DNA of 64,000 nt from assembly GCA_029027825.1 (NCBI GenBank), contig CP093399.1, positions 4,650,001 through 4,714,000 of the forward strand, written 5' to 3'. Below, in pieces: positions 8,308 to 17,730 of this stretch (position 1 is its first letter; each line of letters starts with the position of its first letter). The notes under the pieces are model-generated. The model worked only from the letters and a program-made list of their open reading frames with translations. It did no database searches and had not been told where the DNA came from. A program made the translations under genes and the position numbers. This DNA is from Rs1 sp029027825. GTDB lineage: Bacteria > Pseudomonadota > Gammaproteobacteria > Pseudomonadales > Balneatricaceae.

Positions 8308-8673
8308 TTAATCCTTTACCAAAACGTAACCGCCTAAGCTAAGAATTTTCAAAGCCGCTTGGAGATAATATATTACACTCACTCGCTAGTTGGAAGCTAG
8401 GGTTCCAATATTGTGCTTCTAGTTAGTTTAAGGGCACAGCGCAGTGCTCTATCGTCGATCGTACACATGAAGCAGCGAGTCCGTACTGTAGAAATTGTTG
8501 CCCGCAGCGATTATCTGTAACTTACAGCGAGTAAGACGCGATCAATTGTCTTAAAAGTTGTATTTAATGGAATGTCGCTTGAAAGCATGGATACTTTTAG
8601 CTAAGTTTAAAAGTTAGGATTTCGATATAACTGGCGTACTAATAAAATAATATGCAACAGCATGGAGTAAATT
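8308..8673. other. Divergent promoter region, asnC-type gene / ushA
   Basis: These 366 bp hold divergent promoters. A GGAG ribosome-binding site precedes the ushA start. No further gene, repeat or recognisable operator was seen. Confidence 0.4.
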
Positions 8674-10320
8674 ATGAGAACAACGGCATTGTTAACATTG
8701 GCCACTATGACAAGTTTAGCGGCAATGGTGACTCAAGTAAGTGCAGCTGGAGCGCAGTGGGAAAAAGATCAGAGCTACAAGCTCACGATACTTCATACCA
8801 ATGATAATCATGGCCGGTTTTGGTCTAACAGGCATGGCGAATACGGGATGGCGGCACGTAAAACCTTGATTGATAGTATTCGTGCCGAAGTTGCTAAGTC
8901 AGGTGGCGAGTTGTTACTGTTATCAGGGGGTGATATTAACACCGGTGTTCCCGAGTCAGATTTACAAGATGCTGAGCCGGATTTTAAAGGCATGGGTATG
9001 ATTGGCTACGATGCGATGGCGATTGGTAATCACGAGTTTGATAATAATTTATCAGTGATTCGCAAACAGCAAAGCTGGGTAGAGTTTCCTTTTTTAGCGG
9101 CTAATATATACGATGCTAAGACTAACAAGCGCTTGTTTAAACCTTATAAAGTATTCAATAAAGGTGCGTTGCGTATAGCGGTGTTGGGATTGACGACGGA
9201 TGATACCAAAAAGCTTGGCAACCCAGAATTCATGGGTAATATTGCTTTTACAAAACCTGCCGATGAAGCGAAGAAACTTCTTCCTGAATTACAAGAAAAG
9301 GCTGATATCATTATCGCGGCGACGCATATGGGCCACTATCAAAATGCTAATTTTGGCATTAACGCCCCGGGTGATGTCACTTTAGCTAGATCAGTGACTG
9401 GTATTGATATGATTATCGGTGGTCACTCGCAAGATCCGGTGTGTGCAGATGCACAAGGTGCATTGATCACTAAATATAAAGCGGGCATGACTTGTATGCC
9501 AGATGTACAAAACGGCACTTTAATCATGCAGGCTCACGAGTGGGGTAAGTATGTAGGCCGGGCTGATCTTGAGTTTAAAAATGGTCAGTTAAGCTTAGTC
9601 AGCTACCAGTTAATTCCGGTTAACTTAAAGAAAAAAGTAAAAAATGCTGAAGGAAAAAAAGTCCGAGTGTTAGTGGCTGAGGCGATTGCTGAAGACCAAA
9701 AATTGAAAACTTTTTTGACTCCTTATCAAGAAAAAGGTCAGGAAAAATTACAGCAAAAAATCGGTCATGTGGATGCTAAGTTAGAAGGCGATCGTGATAA
9801 AGTGCGCTTTATGCCAACTAATATGGGGCATTTAATCGCTGTCTCACAAATGGAAAAAGTAGGTGCAGATTTAGCAGTAATGAACTCCGGTGGAATACGT
9901 GCCAGTATCGAGGCGGGAGATATTACTTATAAGGATGTACTCAAAGTGCAACCTTTTGCCAATGTGGTTGGTTTCGTTGAGCTAACCGGCGCAGAGCTAT
10001 TAGACTACTTAGCGGTTGTCGCAGCTAAGCCGATTGATAGCGGTGCATTCGCTCAGTTTGCGGGTGTCGAGCTAATCGTTGAGAAAGGCGAGCTAATCTC
10101 GGTGACTATTAAAGGTCAAGCTATCGATAAAGGCAAAGTTTATCGGATGGCGATCAATAGTTACATCGCATCTGGTGGTGATAAGTACCCGGTGATGAAT
10201 CAGCATGCAGGTTATGTGAACAGTGGTTTTGTGGATGCGGATGTGTTGAAAGAGTACATTCAAAACAACTCTCCCCTTAGTGCCATGGCACACGACAAAG
10301 GTAATGTTATACGCAAGTGA
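8674..10320 (+). CDS. ushA: Bifunctional UDP-sugar hydrolase / 5'-nucleotidase
   Basis: The 548-residue protein matches E. coli UshA (550 residues) along its whole length. An N-terminal signal peptide ends near VSAAG, so it acts in the periplasm. The metallophosphatase motifs are ILHTNDNHGRFW (about 40-51), LLLSGGDINTGVPESDLQD, AIGNHEFDN and IIGGHSQDP. The C-terminal substrate domain has MNSGGIRASIEAGDI and the family KVQPFANVV. It releases nucleosides from 5'-nucleotides and splits UDP-sugars for salvage. It stands alone, with a strong terminator after the stop. Confidence 0.97.
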   Translation: MRTTALLTLATMTSLAAMVTQVSAAGAQWEKDQSYKLTILHTNDNHGRFWSNRHGEYGMAARKTLIDSIRAEVAKSGGELLLLSGGDINTGVPESDLQDAEPDFKGMGMIGYDAMAIGNHEFDNNLSVIRKQQSWVEFPFLAANIYDAKTNKRLFKPYKVFNKGALRIAVLGLTTDDTKKLGNPEFMGNIAFTKPADEAKKLLPELQEKADIIIAATHMGHYQNANFGINAPGDVTLARSVTGIDMIIGGHSQDPVCADAQGALITKYKAGMTCMPDVQNGTLIMQAHEWGKYVGRADLEFKNGQLSLVSYQLIPVNLKKKVKNAEGKKVRVLVAEAIAEDQKLKTFLTPYQEKGQEKLQQKIGHVDAKLEGDRDKVRFMPTNMGHLIAVSQMEKVGADLAVMNSGGIRASIEAGDITYKDVLKVQPFANVVGFVELTGAELLDYLAVVAAKPIDSGAFAQFAGVELIVEKGELISVTIKGQAIDKGKVYRMAINSYIASGGDKYPVMNQHAGYVNSGFVDADVLKEYIQNNSPLSAMAHDKGNVIRK

Positions 10321-10361
10321 AGTAGCGGCTAATCTACCTTCATAGATGAATAGACTAATGG

Positions 10362-10392
10362 GCCGCTGTGCAAACAGCGGCTCATTTTTTTT
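10362..10392 (+). terminator. Intrinsic terminator of ushA
   Basis: A perfect 8-bp stem, GCCGCTGT and ACAGCGGC with loop GCAA, is followed by a run of eight T at 10385-10392. Confidence 0.93.
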
Positions 10393-10712
10393 GACAAGGA
10401 TTTCTATCAACAGCTAATCAGCGAACCGTTAATGCAAGAGGCCTGCAGTAAAGTATTTGGCTGGAGCTGAGTAACAGCAAGTTTTATGGCCTGTATCAAG
10501 CTAATCTAAACTTCTCGGGGTTGAGATGCCGCCAAGCGCTAATTAACTTCACAATACTTATGATATATCGGTAGAATAGCGCCATTATTTAAGACTGAGC
10601 ATTGATTGAAAAAATTAATCTATGCTGGGGGTTCTTGTCTTTACCTGCTATTTGCAGATCCCACCAAAAATCGGTTTTAACAGCTTTGCTAATTTATTTG
10701 AGAAAAGTATAA
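10393..10712. other. Intergenic region between ushA terminator and hemE
   Basis: About 320 bp lie before hemE. A short open stretch near 10395-10470 could be a gene fragment but is not recognisable. The rest is AT-rich and probably contains the hemE promoter. Confidence 0.35.
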
Positions 10713-11780
10713 ATGACTGAATTGAAAAATGATCGTTTTTTACGCGCGCTACAACGTCAGCCAGTTGACGTAACTCCCGTATGGATGATGCGCCAAGCCG
10801 GGCGATATTTGCCTGAATATAAAGCGACCCGTGCCAGCGCCGGCGATTTTTTATCACTGTGTAAAAATCGAGAGCTGGCCTGCGAAGTTACCTTGCAGCC
10901 ATTAGAGCGCTTTGACTTAGATGCTGCGATCCTATTTTCGGATATCCTGACGATTCCCGATGCGATGGGCTTGGGCTTATATTTTGCCGAAGGTGAAGGT
11001 CCTAAATTCAGAAAAGTACTGCGCACAGAAGCCGATGTAAATGCATTACAAGTGCCTAATGCGGCCACCGATTTAGATTATGTGATGAATGCAGTGCGCG
11101 AAATTCGCAGTGCTCTGTGTGGTCGAGTGCCTTTGATTGGCTTCTCCGGCAGCCCTTGGACACTGGCAACTTACATGGTTGAAGGCGGCTCTTCTAAAGA
11201 TTTTAGGCACATTAAAAAGATGATGTATGCCACTCCAGACGTGATGCACGAACTGCTGGATAAACTCGCTAAATCAGTGATCGACTACCTCAATCAACAA
11301 ATACTAGCTGGTGCTCAAGCGGTGCAAATTTTTGATACTTGGGGCGGCGTACTGAGCGGCGAAATGTATCGTGAGTTCTCTCTTAAATATATGCAGCAAA
11401 TTGTTGCGGGTTTGATAAAAGAAGCGGATGGTCGTAAAGTCCCGGTAATTTTATTTACTAAAAACGGTGGGCAGTGGCTCGAGGATATGGCGGCGGTAGG
11501 TGCTGATGCACTAGGTTTAGATTGGACCACTGAACTGTCAGATGCGCGTGCAAGAGTCGGCGGCCAAGTGGCTTTACAAGGTAACATGGATCCTTCAGTG
11601 TTATACGCCTCCCCGGATCGGATTAGACAGGAAGTAAAAAACCTGTTGGCAAATTATGGCACCGGTGCAGGACATGTGTTTAATTTAGGTCACGGTATCC
11701 ACCAATTTGCCAATCCTGAACACGCCAAAGTGTTTGTCGATGCAGTGCATGAATATAGCGCCCAATACCACCAAAGCTAA
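10713..11780 (+). CDS. hemE: Uroporphyrinogen decarboxylase
   Basis: The 355-residue cytosolic enzyme removes four acetate carboxyls from uroporphyrinogen III to give coproporphyrinogen III in haem synthesis. The N-terminal signature PVWMMRQAGRYLPEY (about 22-36) carries the conserved Arg residues, and ILFSDILTIPDAMG has the catalytic Asp. GFSGSPWTLATYMVEGG is the second family signature, and GHVFNLGHGI lies near the end. The length is standard. radA follows 44 bp later on the same strand, so co-transcription is possible. Confidence 0.98.
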   Translation: MTELKNDRFLRALQRQPVDVTPVWMMRQAGRYLPEYKATRASAGDFLSLCKNRELACEVTLQPLERFDLDAAILFSDILTIPDAMGLGLYFAEGEGPKFRKVLRTEADVNALQVPNAATDLDYVMNAVREIRSALCGRVPLIGFSGSPWTLATYMVEGGSSKDFRHIKKMMYATPDVMHELLDKLAKSVIDYLNQQILAGAQAVQIFDTWGGVLSGEMYREFSLKYMQQIVAGLIKEADGRKVPVILFTKNGGQWLEDMAAVGADALGLDWTTELSDARARVGGQVALQGNMDPSVLYASPDRIRQEVKNLLANYGTGAGHVFNLGHGIHQFANPEHAKVFVDAVHEYSAQYHQS

Positions 11781-11824
11781 TTTTTTTAAAATAACGACCC
11801 ACTGAACACCAATAGGATTAATGG

Positions 11825-13189
11825 ATGGCAAAAGTTAAAACGGCTTTCGTCTGCTCAGATTGCGGCGCTGATTATCCCAAGTGGCAGGGACAGTGCTCCG
11901 CTTGCAAAGAGTGGAACACCGTAGCAGAAGTTATCTTGGGCGCTGTAGAAGCACAAGCTAGACCCCGCTATGATGGTTATGTCGGTAAAACCTCCGATCG
12001 AGTGGTTAACTTAGCGGCGGTTGATCTCTCTGCCATGCCGCGCTTGCCTAGTGGCAGTGCCGAGCTAGATAGAGTGCTAGGCGGTGGCCTAGTGTCAGGT
12101 TCCGCGATCTTAATTGGCGGTCAGCCCGGGGCGGGTAAAAGCACCTTGCTACTGCAGGTGATGGCTTTTTTGGCAGAGACCGTGCCCGCTTTGTATGTCA
12201 CAGGTGAAGAGTCGTTACAGCAAGTTGCGATGCGCGCTCATCGGCTCAAGCTAAAGCCTGATCACTTAAATATGCTCTCAGAAACCAGTGTTGAAGCTAT
12301 CTGTCAAACGGCGCATGTGCTGAAGCCGAAAGTCATTGTGATCGATTCTATTCAAGTGATGCACATGGCTGAAGTCACCTCGGCACCGGGCTCGGTCTCG
12401 CAAGTGCGAGAATCTGCGGCTGAACTGACTAGATTTGCCAAACAGACCGGTACCATATTATTCCTGGTTGGACATGTCACCAAAGATGGCTCTCTAGCCG
12501 GTCCCAAAGTACTAGAACACATAATAGACTGCTCGTTACAGCTAGAGGGGTCGGCAGATAGTCGCTTTCGCACCTTGCGCAGTCACAAAAATCGCTTTGG
12601 CGCGGTCAATGAACTCGGCGTCTTTGCCATGCTAGAAACGGGCTTAAAAGAAGTAAAAAATCCCAGTTCAATCTTTTTAAGTCGCGGTGAAGAGCCGAGC
12701 CCTGGCAGCGTAGTCATGGTCGTCTGGGAGGGAACTAGGCCACTGCTGGTAGAAATACAAGCTTTAGTGGATGAGTCACATCTCAATAATCCCCGCAGAA
12801 TCACCGTTGGACTAGACAGCAACCGGTTGGCAATGCTGCTTGCAGTACTGCATCGTCACGGCGGATTACACATGGGTGATCAAGACGTATTTGTCAACGT
12901 GGTTGGCGGGGTCAAAGTACTGGAAACCAGTGCCGATTTGGCGCTGTTACTGGCAGTGGTATCGAGCTTCAAAAATAGAATTTTAGACCAGGACCTAATG
13001 GTGATTGGTGAAGTGGGGCTGTCGGGTGAAATTCGCCCCGTTCCCAACGGTCAAGAGCGGATCCGTGAAGCGGCAAAACATGGCTTTAAACGCGCTATAG
13101 TTCCCAAGGGGAATGTACCTAAAGGAAAGATCGCGGGGATGGAAGTGATAGGGGTAACTAAATTAACGGATGCACTAGACGCGATATAA
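11825..13189 (+). CDS. radA: DNA repair protein RadA (Sms)
   Basis: The 454-residue protein has the four-cysteine zinc finger CSDCGADYPKWQGQCSAC at residues 10-27, a RecA-like ATPase with Walker A GQPGAGKST near residue 99, the RadA-specific KNRFG motif (residue 257 region), and a C-terminal Lon-protease-like domain with GEVGLSGEIRPV. It acts as a helicase that extends strand exchange during recombinational repair. Length and domain order are standard. The gene ends before a family A repeat. Confidence 0.98.
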   Translation: MAKVKTAFVCSDCGADYPKWQGQCSACKEWNTVAEVILGAVEAQARPRYDGYVGKTSDRVVNLAAVDLSAMPRLPSGSAELDRVLGGGLVSGSAILIGGQPGAGKSTLLLQVMAFLAETVPALYVTGEESLQQVAMRAHRLKLKPDHLNMLSETSVEAICQTAHVLKPKVIVIDSIQVMHMAEVTSAPGSVSQVRESAAELTRFAKQTGTILFLVGHVTKDGSLAGPKVLEHIIDCSLQLEGSADSRFRTLRSHKNRFGAVNELGVFAMLETGLKEVKNPSSIFLSRGEEPSPGSVVMVVWEGTRPLLVEIQALVDESHLNNPRRITVGLDSNRLAMLLAVLHRHGGLHMGDQDVFVNVVGGVKVLETSADLALLLAVVSSFKNRILDQDLMVIGEVGLSGEIRPVPNGQERIREAAKHGFKRAIVPKGNVPKGKIAGMEVIGVTKLTDALDAI

Positions 13190-13304
13190 TTATTATCCAC
13201 AGGCAAATATTTACCAAGGCTTGGGTATAAATCGCAGCTGTTGGTAAAGTAGCTTGTAGAGTAATGAAAAATCATTCTTCATTGAGCTGAAATTCATTCT
13301 ATTA

Positions 13305-13501
13305 CCTGAATCCGTGACTTCAAAGTAAATACAGAGTGTAAGATATTGGTTCTACAGTGGAATTGAAAAATCTTAGCTGCAGTCTCTATGCGTTCTGCAT
13401 TCGCTAAATAAATCCTTCCATGCATAAAACTCGTAGGTTCAGCGGGAGTTTTTCTAATCGCTGTAGAATTAAAAGCTTGTGCAATGTGGTGCAGTGAAGT
13501 A
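13305..13501 (-). mobile_element. MITE family A, long form, one end degenerate
   Basis: The element starts CCTGAATCCGTGACTTC at 13305 and is in the opposite orientation to the 26660 copy. It shares the long internal region with that copy, including CATGCATAAAA and the CCCGCTGAACCTACGGG-related hairpin region. The other end fades after GCAGTGAAGT near 13500, so the terminal repeat there is lost. Apparent reading frames inside it are not genes. Confidence 0.8.
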
Positions 13502-13670
13502 CTTGGTTTTGGTAGTCTCATATCAAGTTGTGACAGGGAGGAGCTCCACAGGCGATCGTACAACAATCTGAGACAATCGGCCTATGGAGGTTTTTGTTCA
13601 ACAAGCTATTGGATGAGAACCAAGCAAGGTTCAGCTTAAAGCTATAAAAGTTTTATTTAGTTGGCTTTAT

Positions 13671-13991
13671 TTACCGAGACTTTTGATAGGTTTCGATAAT
13701 TGCCCAGAGCCAAATGATCAAAAATACAGCAAGGCACACAGGTAGAATGAAGCCTTCGTTGCGCATCGATATTTGGGTTAAGTGCTGGCTAAACATCGAT
13801 ACATTTTGCGTGATAGCGCCATCGAGTAATAATGAAGCTTGGTATATAGCCACGCCCAGCCACACCACCATAACAATACTGCTGATCAAAGCGAAAAGCA
13901 GTGCCCTGCGCTTTAATCCTAAGTAATAGTGTCCGGCACCAGGGCCTATAAACACTGAGCAGGTGAGGGCCGTACAGATTTTTCTATTCAT
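13671..13991 (-). CDS. Small membrane protein with GAGHYYLG motif
   Basis: The 106-residue protein has hydrophobic segments at about 5-25, 27-50 and 82-102. GPGAGHYYLGLKRRALLF is the Gly-rich TM2-like motif seen in many small bacterial inner-membrane proteins of unknown role. The ATG at 13989-13991 is chosen because it follows GGAGATCAAC. An upstream in-frame start would overlap the esterase gene further. It overlaps the end of the esterase gene by eight bases, so it belongs to the receptor-esterase operon and may assist uptake or export of the same ligand. The function is not known. Confidence 0.7.
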   Translation of the reverse strand: MNRKICTALTCSVFIGPGAGHYYLGLKRRALLFALISSIVMVVWLGVAIYQASLLLDGAITQNVSMFSQHLTQISMRNEGFILPVCLAVFLIIWLWAIIETYQKSR

Positions 13992-15192
13992 GTTGATCTC
14001 CTTTAATACTGCCAAGGCAGCTGTAACAATTATCGATCAGTAGCCTAAGTCGCTGGCCTTCCATCGATTTATCGTGGCGTGTTAATTGATGGTAATGCTC
14101 AGTGACAAAAGCAAAAGATAGGTGCTCATCAGGATCAGCAAAGCCAATAGATCCGCCCATACCCGCATGGCCAAAGGTATTCTCTCCAGGTCCAAAACTG
14201 ATGAATTCTGGTGAGTTAAGCATGAAGCCTAAACCCATACGCCAGTGTTGCTGAGTGGCTTGTTCGCAGGCACTTACATGTGGGTAGGATAGTTCTGCGA
14301 CGCTTTTTTGGCTGCACAGTTGCTCTCCATCTAAACGCCCTTCGGTTGCTAAAAAAGCATAAAACTTAGCCAGTCCACGGGCGCTACCTTGACCAGACAC
14401 CGCGGGAAACTCACTGCTTCTCCACGCCTCAGAATTGGGCTGGTAATCACTGTTGCAGGGGCGGAAAAACTGCATCTTCCAATAGGGGACAAACCTTGGT
14501 AATTGACTGTAAAACCACAGAGCGAACTTATTAAATTGCGCAAGAGCAGGGATTTTACGCACATATTGCCCGGGAAGATGGGCTAAATCGTACGCAATAT
14601 CGTGAGGTGCACTGATTTCTTGGTGAAAGAATTGGCTGGGCATCCGACCGTCGACACGCCTAATTAACTCCCCAGCTATATGGCCAAAAGTTAGCGCATG
14701 ATAATAGAGCGCTTCGCCTGGTGGGTGCATCGGTTTGGCAGCGGCGATAGCCTGTGTCATTTTCTGCCAGTTGAATAAGTCCCCTGATTGACAGTTCCTG
14801 ATAATGGCTAGCCCCGCTGTGTGAGTCAATAGGTGTTTGACAGTCACTGACGATTTACCATTAGCTGCAAATTCTGGCCAATAGCTGCTGATACTGGCGT
14901 CTAAGTGCAACTGATCGCGTTCAATAAGCAGCAACAGGCACAAGGCTAATGGCGCTTTGCAACTCGACATCGTACAAATACGATCGCTTGCTTGCCACAG
15001 GCCATTTGGCGATTGATTGCTAGCATAAAGATCCACAACCTTTTTTCCTCGAAGATACACGGCAACTGCAGCACCGGTATCGCCGCGCAGGCTAAAATTC
15101 TCGACAAAGGTTTCTGCTAGTTGTGCAAAGCGTGCATCGCATGTTCCGTCCAGCTGCTGGATGCGCCCAGCGTTTAGTTTAGTTAAGTCCAT
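13984..15192 (-). CDS. Serine hydrolase, class C beta-lactamase family (EstB-like esterase)
   Basis: The 402-residue protein has the penicillin-binding/beta-lactamase fold. The nucleophile motif SSCK (SxxK) lies near residue 92, a YYHALTFGH segment near residue 177 corresponds to the YxN/YxS tyrosine, and FGHAGMGGSIGFADP near residue 345 replaces the KTG box. This pattern is typical of EstB-type esterases and not of true AmpC. No signal peptide is visible, so it is probably cytosolic. It starts two bases after the TonB receptor stop. A role in opening an imported ester-type siderophore is an inference from this context only. Confidence 0.85.
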   Translation of the reverse strand: MDLTKLNAGRIQQLDGTCDARFAQLAETFVENFSLRGDTGAAVAVYLRGKKVVDLYASNQSPNGLWQASDRICTMSSCKAPLALCLLLLIERDQLHLDASISSYWPEFAANGKSSVTVKHLLTHTAGLAIIRNCQSGDLFNWQKMTQAIAAAKPMHPPGEALYYHALTFGHIAGELIRRVDGRMPSQFFHQEISAPHDIAYDLAHLPGQYVRKIPALAQFNKFALWFYSQLPRFVPYWKMQFFRPCNSDYQPNSEAWRSSEFPAVSGQGSARGLAKFYAFLATEGRLDGEQLCSQKSVAELSYPHVSACEQATQQHWRMGLGFMLNSPEFISFGPGENTFGHAGMGGSIGFADPDEHLSFAFVTEHYHQLTRHDKSMEGQRLRLLIDNCYSCLGSIKGDQHE

Positions 15193-15194
15193 GA

Positions 15195-17339
15195 TTAAAA
15201 CTTTTTGGTTAGATCAATGCCGAATGTACGGGGCGCACCGTAACTCGCGACATCTATAGGCGCAAACTGTATATGGTCGGTTTGATAGCGCTGGTCGGTT
15301 AAATTTTTCCCCCAGAGCTTAATTGACCAGTCGTTTTTATATTCAAAAGTTGAATTGAGGTTGAGAACAGTGTAACTGCCTTGTTTTAGCTTGGCATGGC
15401 GATCGAACACACTGCTGCCATGGTGAGTAATCTGCAAATTAGTACGCGAGTGCCAATTATGATTAATAGGTGTGTCGTAGCTAAAAAGTAAACTGGCGTT
15501 ATATTTAGGCGCTCCCGGGATTCTGCTGCCCGGGGTTAGCGATGTTGCAGCCTCATCAGCTTTGGCTACAGTGGCGTGGTTGTATCCTGCATTGAATTTA
15601 ACTGACAGCTGGTCATTTATCGGGGCGCTAATAGAGGCTTCGATACCTTTGCTGCTGACTTCATCGACGCTGATAACTCGGGTAAGGCCTAAATGGTCAG
15701 CGTAGAAGTGCTGGTAGTCCTTTATCTTGGAGTAGAATAAGGCAATATCAAATTCGATGTCTGATGCCGGTAGATAAGCTTTATAACCTACTTCTAAGTT
15801 TGAGCTGAGTTCTTCATCAAAGAACATAGCTGTACCTTTACGTGTTCCGTTGCTTTCAGTGTCTTCCTGTAGCCAGCCAGCGCCACCACTAAGCATGCCT
15901 TCTCCATAACTTATGTAAAGGCTAGAGTGGGGGGTGAAATCATAGTTGAAGGCTAGCTTGGGTAATATGTGGGCGTAACTCTCTTGCTGATAACCTGATG
16001 TTTCAGTGGGACCACTTCTATAATAGCTTTGCGCGCTGACGGTTTCTGTACTGTATCTCACGCCAGCTTGCATTCGCCACTGATCGGCAAAGCGCCAGGT
16101 CATATCAGTGTAAAGATTGGCAGCTCTGCGCTTTAGCTGAGCTTTTGCATCATTAGTGTACGAAGAATACATGTTCTTGTTGTCTTCTTGGTTATTAAAA
16201 TAACTGAAGCCTAACAACCAATCGATGGGGCCTTCTTGAGGGGTTGAAGCTAATCGCAGTTCCTGAAACAGCTCTTTTTCGTTTAGCTGCGTTTCAATAT
16301 AACCGTAAAGTAGGGCAGTGGCGTCCGTATCTATATGTGCATCGATATTATTTGTACGCCAGCCAGTTACCGAACTTAACTTCAAGCTAGGTGATAGTTG
16401 CCAGTCGAGGCTCAAGGAACTGCCTTTATTTTTTTGCCGATATTCATTTGGCTCATCCATAGCGGTTTGTAAATCATCACCAGCAGAGAGGTGTTGCGCA
16501 CCATCAACATAATTGTAAGGACCGTTATCTAAATCAGAGTAGTCAAGGCTTAACTTGGCATTAAACTGCTCGCTAGGCTGCCAGTATAGCGCTGCGCTGT
16601 ATGCGATTTCGTCGCGCTCATTGGTATTATTATTGAGTAAAATATTTTTGACGTAACCATCACTTTTAAGAATTTTAGTCGCCCCCTTAAATTGCAGTAC
16701 ATTTTCAATCAGTGCGGTAGAACCTTGTACTGCAAGTGATTTAGTGTGAGTGCTTTTGCTCAGGCTAATACTACCTTGCGGTTTTTTCTGTAGACGCTGG
16801 GTTTGAATAGAGATCAAACCATCGCGGGCATTACTGCCGTACAGGTTTCCCTGAGGGCCGCGCAAAAATTCAATTTGCTCAATATCTAATAGCGAAAAAT
16901 CAATGCGATTTACTCCCGTTTGTGGCACTCCGTCTATATATATCGGCACATTGGTCTGCTGCAGATTTCGCGGTAATCCTCGCACCTGAAAAGTGTAATC
17001 ACCGGGCATCTCCAGTAAATAGGTATTAGCAATGCTGGTGGCAATCTCTGTTAAGTTTTGTGCTTGTAAATCTTGTATGGATTGAGGGGAAACTACAGTA
17101 ATGTTCACCGGCACTTGTTGAATCGGTCTCTCAATACGCTGCGAAATGACTAAGGTCTCAAGGCTAGGCCTATGCTCAATAATGACGTTTTTATTAGAGG
17201 ATGTCTCCGCCTGCGCTGTAAGGCTGGTACCGATGCACACTAAAAGTAATCCGGTTGTTAGTGAATAGGTGGGCTTTATCACCTTGGAAATGCTGGATGA
17301 TAAATGGCGCAGCGGTAGGTTTAAGTACAGTGTAGACAT
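15195..17339 (-). CDS. TonB-dependent outer-membrane receptor (siderophore type)
   Basis: The 714-residue receptor has a signal sequence, a TonB box region ETLVISQRIERP, a plug domain with IYIDGVPQTG and EIEFLRGPQGNLYGSNARDG-like signature residues, a 22-strand barrel, and a terminal Phe. It would carry a ferric siderophore across the outer membrane using TonB energy. The start is set at MSTLYLN (17337-17339) because AAGGA precedes it. A longer frame reaching 17387 would begin inside a repeat element. That repeat (17375-17531) sits 35 bp upstream. The divergent AraC gene with a Fur box is the likely regulator. The ligand is unknown. Confidence 0.9.
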   Translation of the reverse strand: MSTLYLNLPLRHLSSSISKVIKPTYSLTTGLLLVCIGTSLTAQAETSSNKNVIIEHRPSLETLVISQRIERPIQQVPVNITVVSPQSIQDLQAQNLTEIATSIANTYLLEMPGDYTFQVRGLPRNLQQTNVPIYIDGVPQTGVNRIDFSLLDIEQIEFLRGPQGNLYGSNARDGLISIQTQRLQKKPQGSISLSKSTHTKSLAVQGSTALIENVLQFKGATKILKSDGYVKNILLNNNTNERDEIAYSAALYWQPSEQFNAKLSLDYSDLDNGPYNYVDGAQHLSAGDDLQTAMDEPNEYRQKNKGSSLSLDWQLSPSLKLSSVTGWRTNNIDAHIDTDATALLYGYIETQLNEKELFQELRLASTPQEGPIDWLLGFSYFNNQEDNKNMYSSYTNDAKAQLKRRAANLYTDMTWRFADQWRMQAGVRYSTETVSAQSYYRSGPTETSGYQQESYAHILPKLAFNYDFTPHSSLYISYGEGMLSGGAGWLQEDTESNGTRKGTAMFFDEELSSNLEVGYKAYLPASDIEFDIALFYSKIKDYQHFYADHLGLTRVISVDEVSSKGIEASISAPINDQLSVKFNAGYNHATVAKADEAATSLTPGSRIPGAPKYNASLLFSYDTPINHNWHSRTNLQITHHGSSVFDRHAKLKQGSYTVLNLNSTFEYKNDWSIKLWGKNLTDQRYQTDHIQFAPIDVASYGAPRTFGIDLTKKF

Positions 17340-17374
17340 TAGGTATATCCTTAAAAAACAATGAGTTTTACGAA

Positions 17375-17531
17375 GAGACCTCTGCATAACTTACCCAAAG
17401 GGTATGATAACTGCGCTCGGTAATACGGCGTTAAAAACCGGCTCAACATGCTCATTTACACTAGTAAACTCCGCTATCTCGCCGGTTTTTTCCTTGTCTT
17501 ACCTTCGCTCGCAACGTTATGCAGAGGTCTC
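17375..17531. mobile_element. MITE family B copy in the receptor leader
   Basis: The 157-bp element has perfect 16-bp ends GAGACCTCTGCATAAC and its reverse complement, and a 5-bp duplication ACGAA (17370-17374 and 17532-17536). A second copy lies at 62702-62881. It has no coding capacity. It separates the TonB receptor start from the Fur box shared with the AraC gene. Confidence 0.92.
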
Positions 17532-17685
17532 ACGAAACTAAAAAATTCTTATTTGAAGCGTGATGAATTAAGCTCAAGTATTAAATACAAATACTTCGCA
17601 TTTGCATATAAGGATGTAGTCAATGGCCGGAGTTTGAAAGTCATCGTAGGGAGTATTTACATTAGGGGGCGATTTCAGGATAATA

Positions 17686-17705
17686 GATGATAATGAATAT
17701 CATTT
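17686..17705. promoter_or_regulatory. Fur box, divergent AraC / TonB receptor region
   Basis: GATGATAATGAATATCATTT is close to the Fur consensus and lies 26 bp before the AraC-family start. It may once have served the divergent receptor gene as well, now displaced by the repeat at 17375-17531. Confidence 0.7.
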
Positions 17706-17730
17706 GTTTCAAAGTATTACAGGTAATTTA

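Noticed and set aside
17340..17387. 16 extra N-terminal residues for the TonB receptor
   Set aside because: The codons before MSTLYLN lie partly in the family B repeat. The AAGGA site supports the start at 17339.
17375..17531. Assignment of family B repeats to the IS5 family
   Set aside because: The GAGACCTCTGCATAAC ends are suggestive, but the duplication is 5 bp, while IS5-type elements usually make 3-4 bp or 9 bp. I leave the parent undefined.
17448..17690. 80-codon frame upstream of the AraC-family gene
   Set aside because: It overlaps the MITE end and the Fur box, has no ribosome-binding site and no protein-like pattern.
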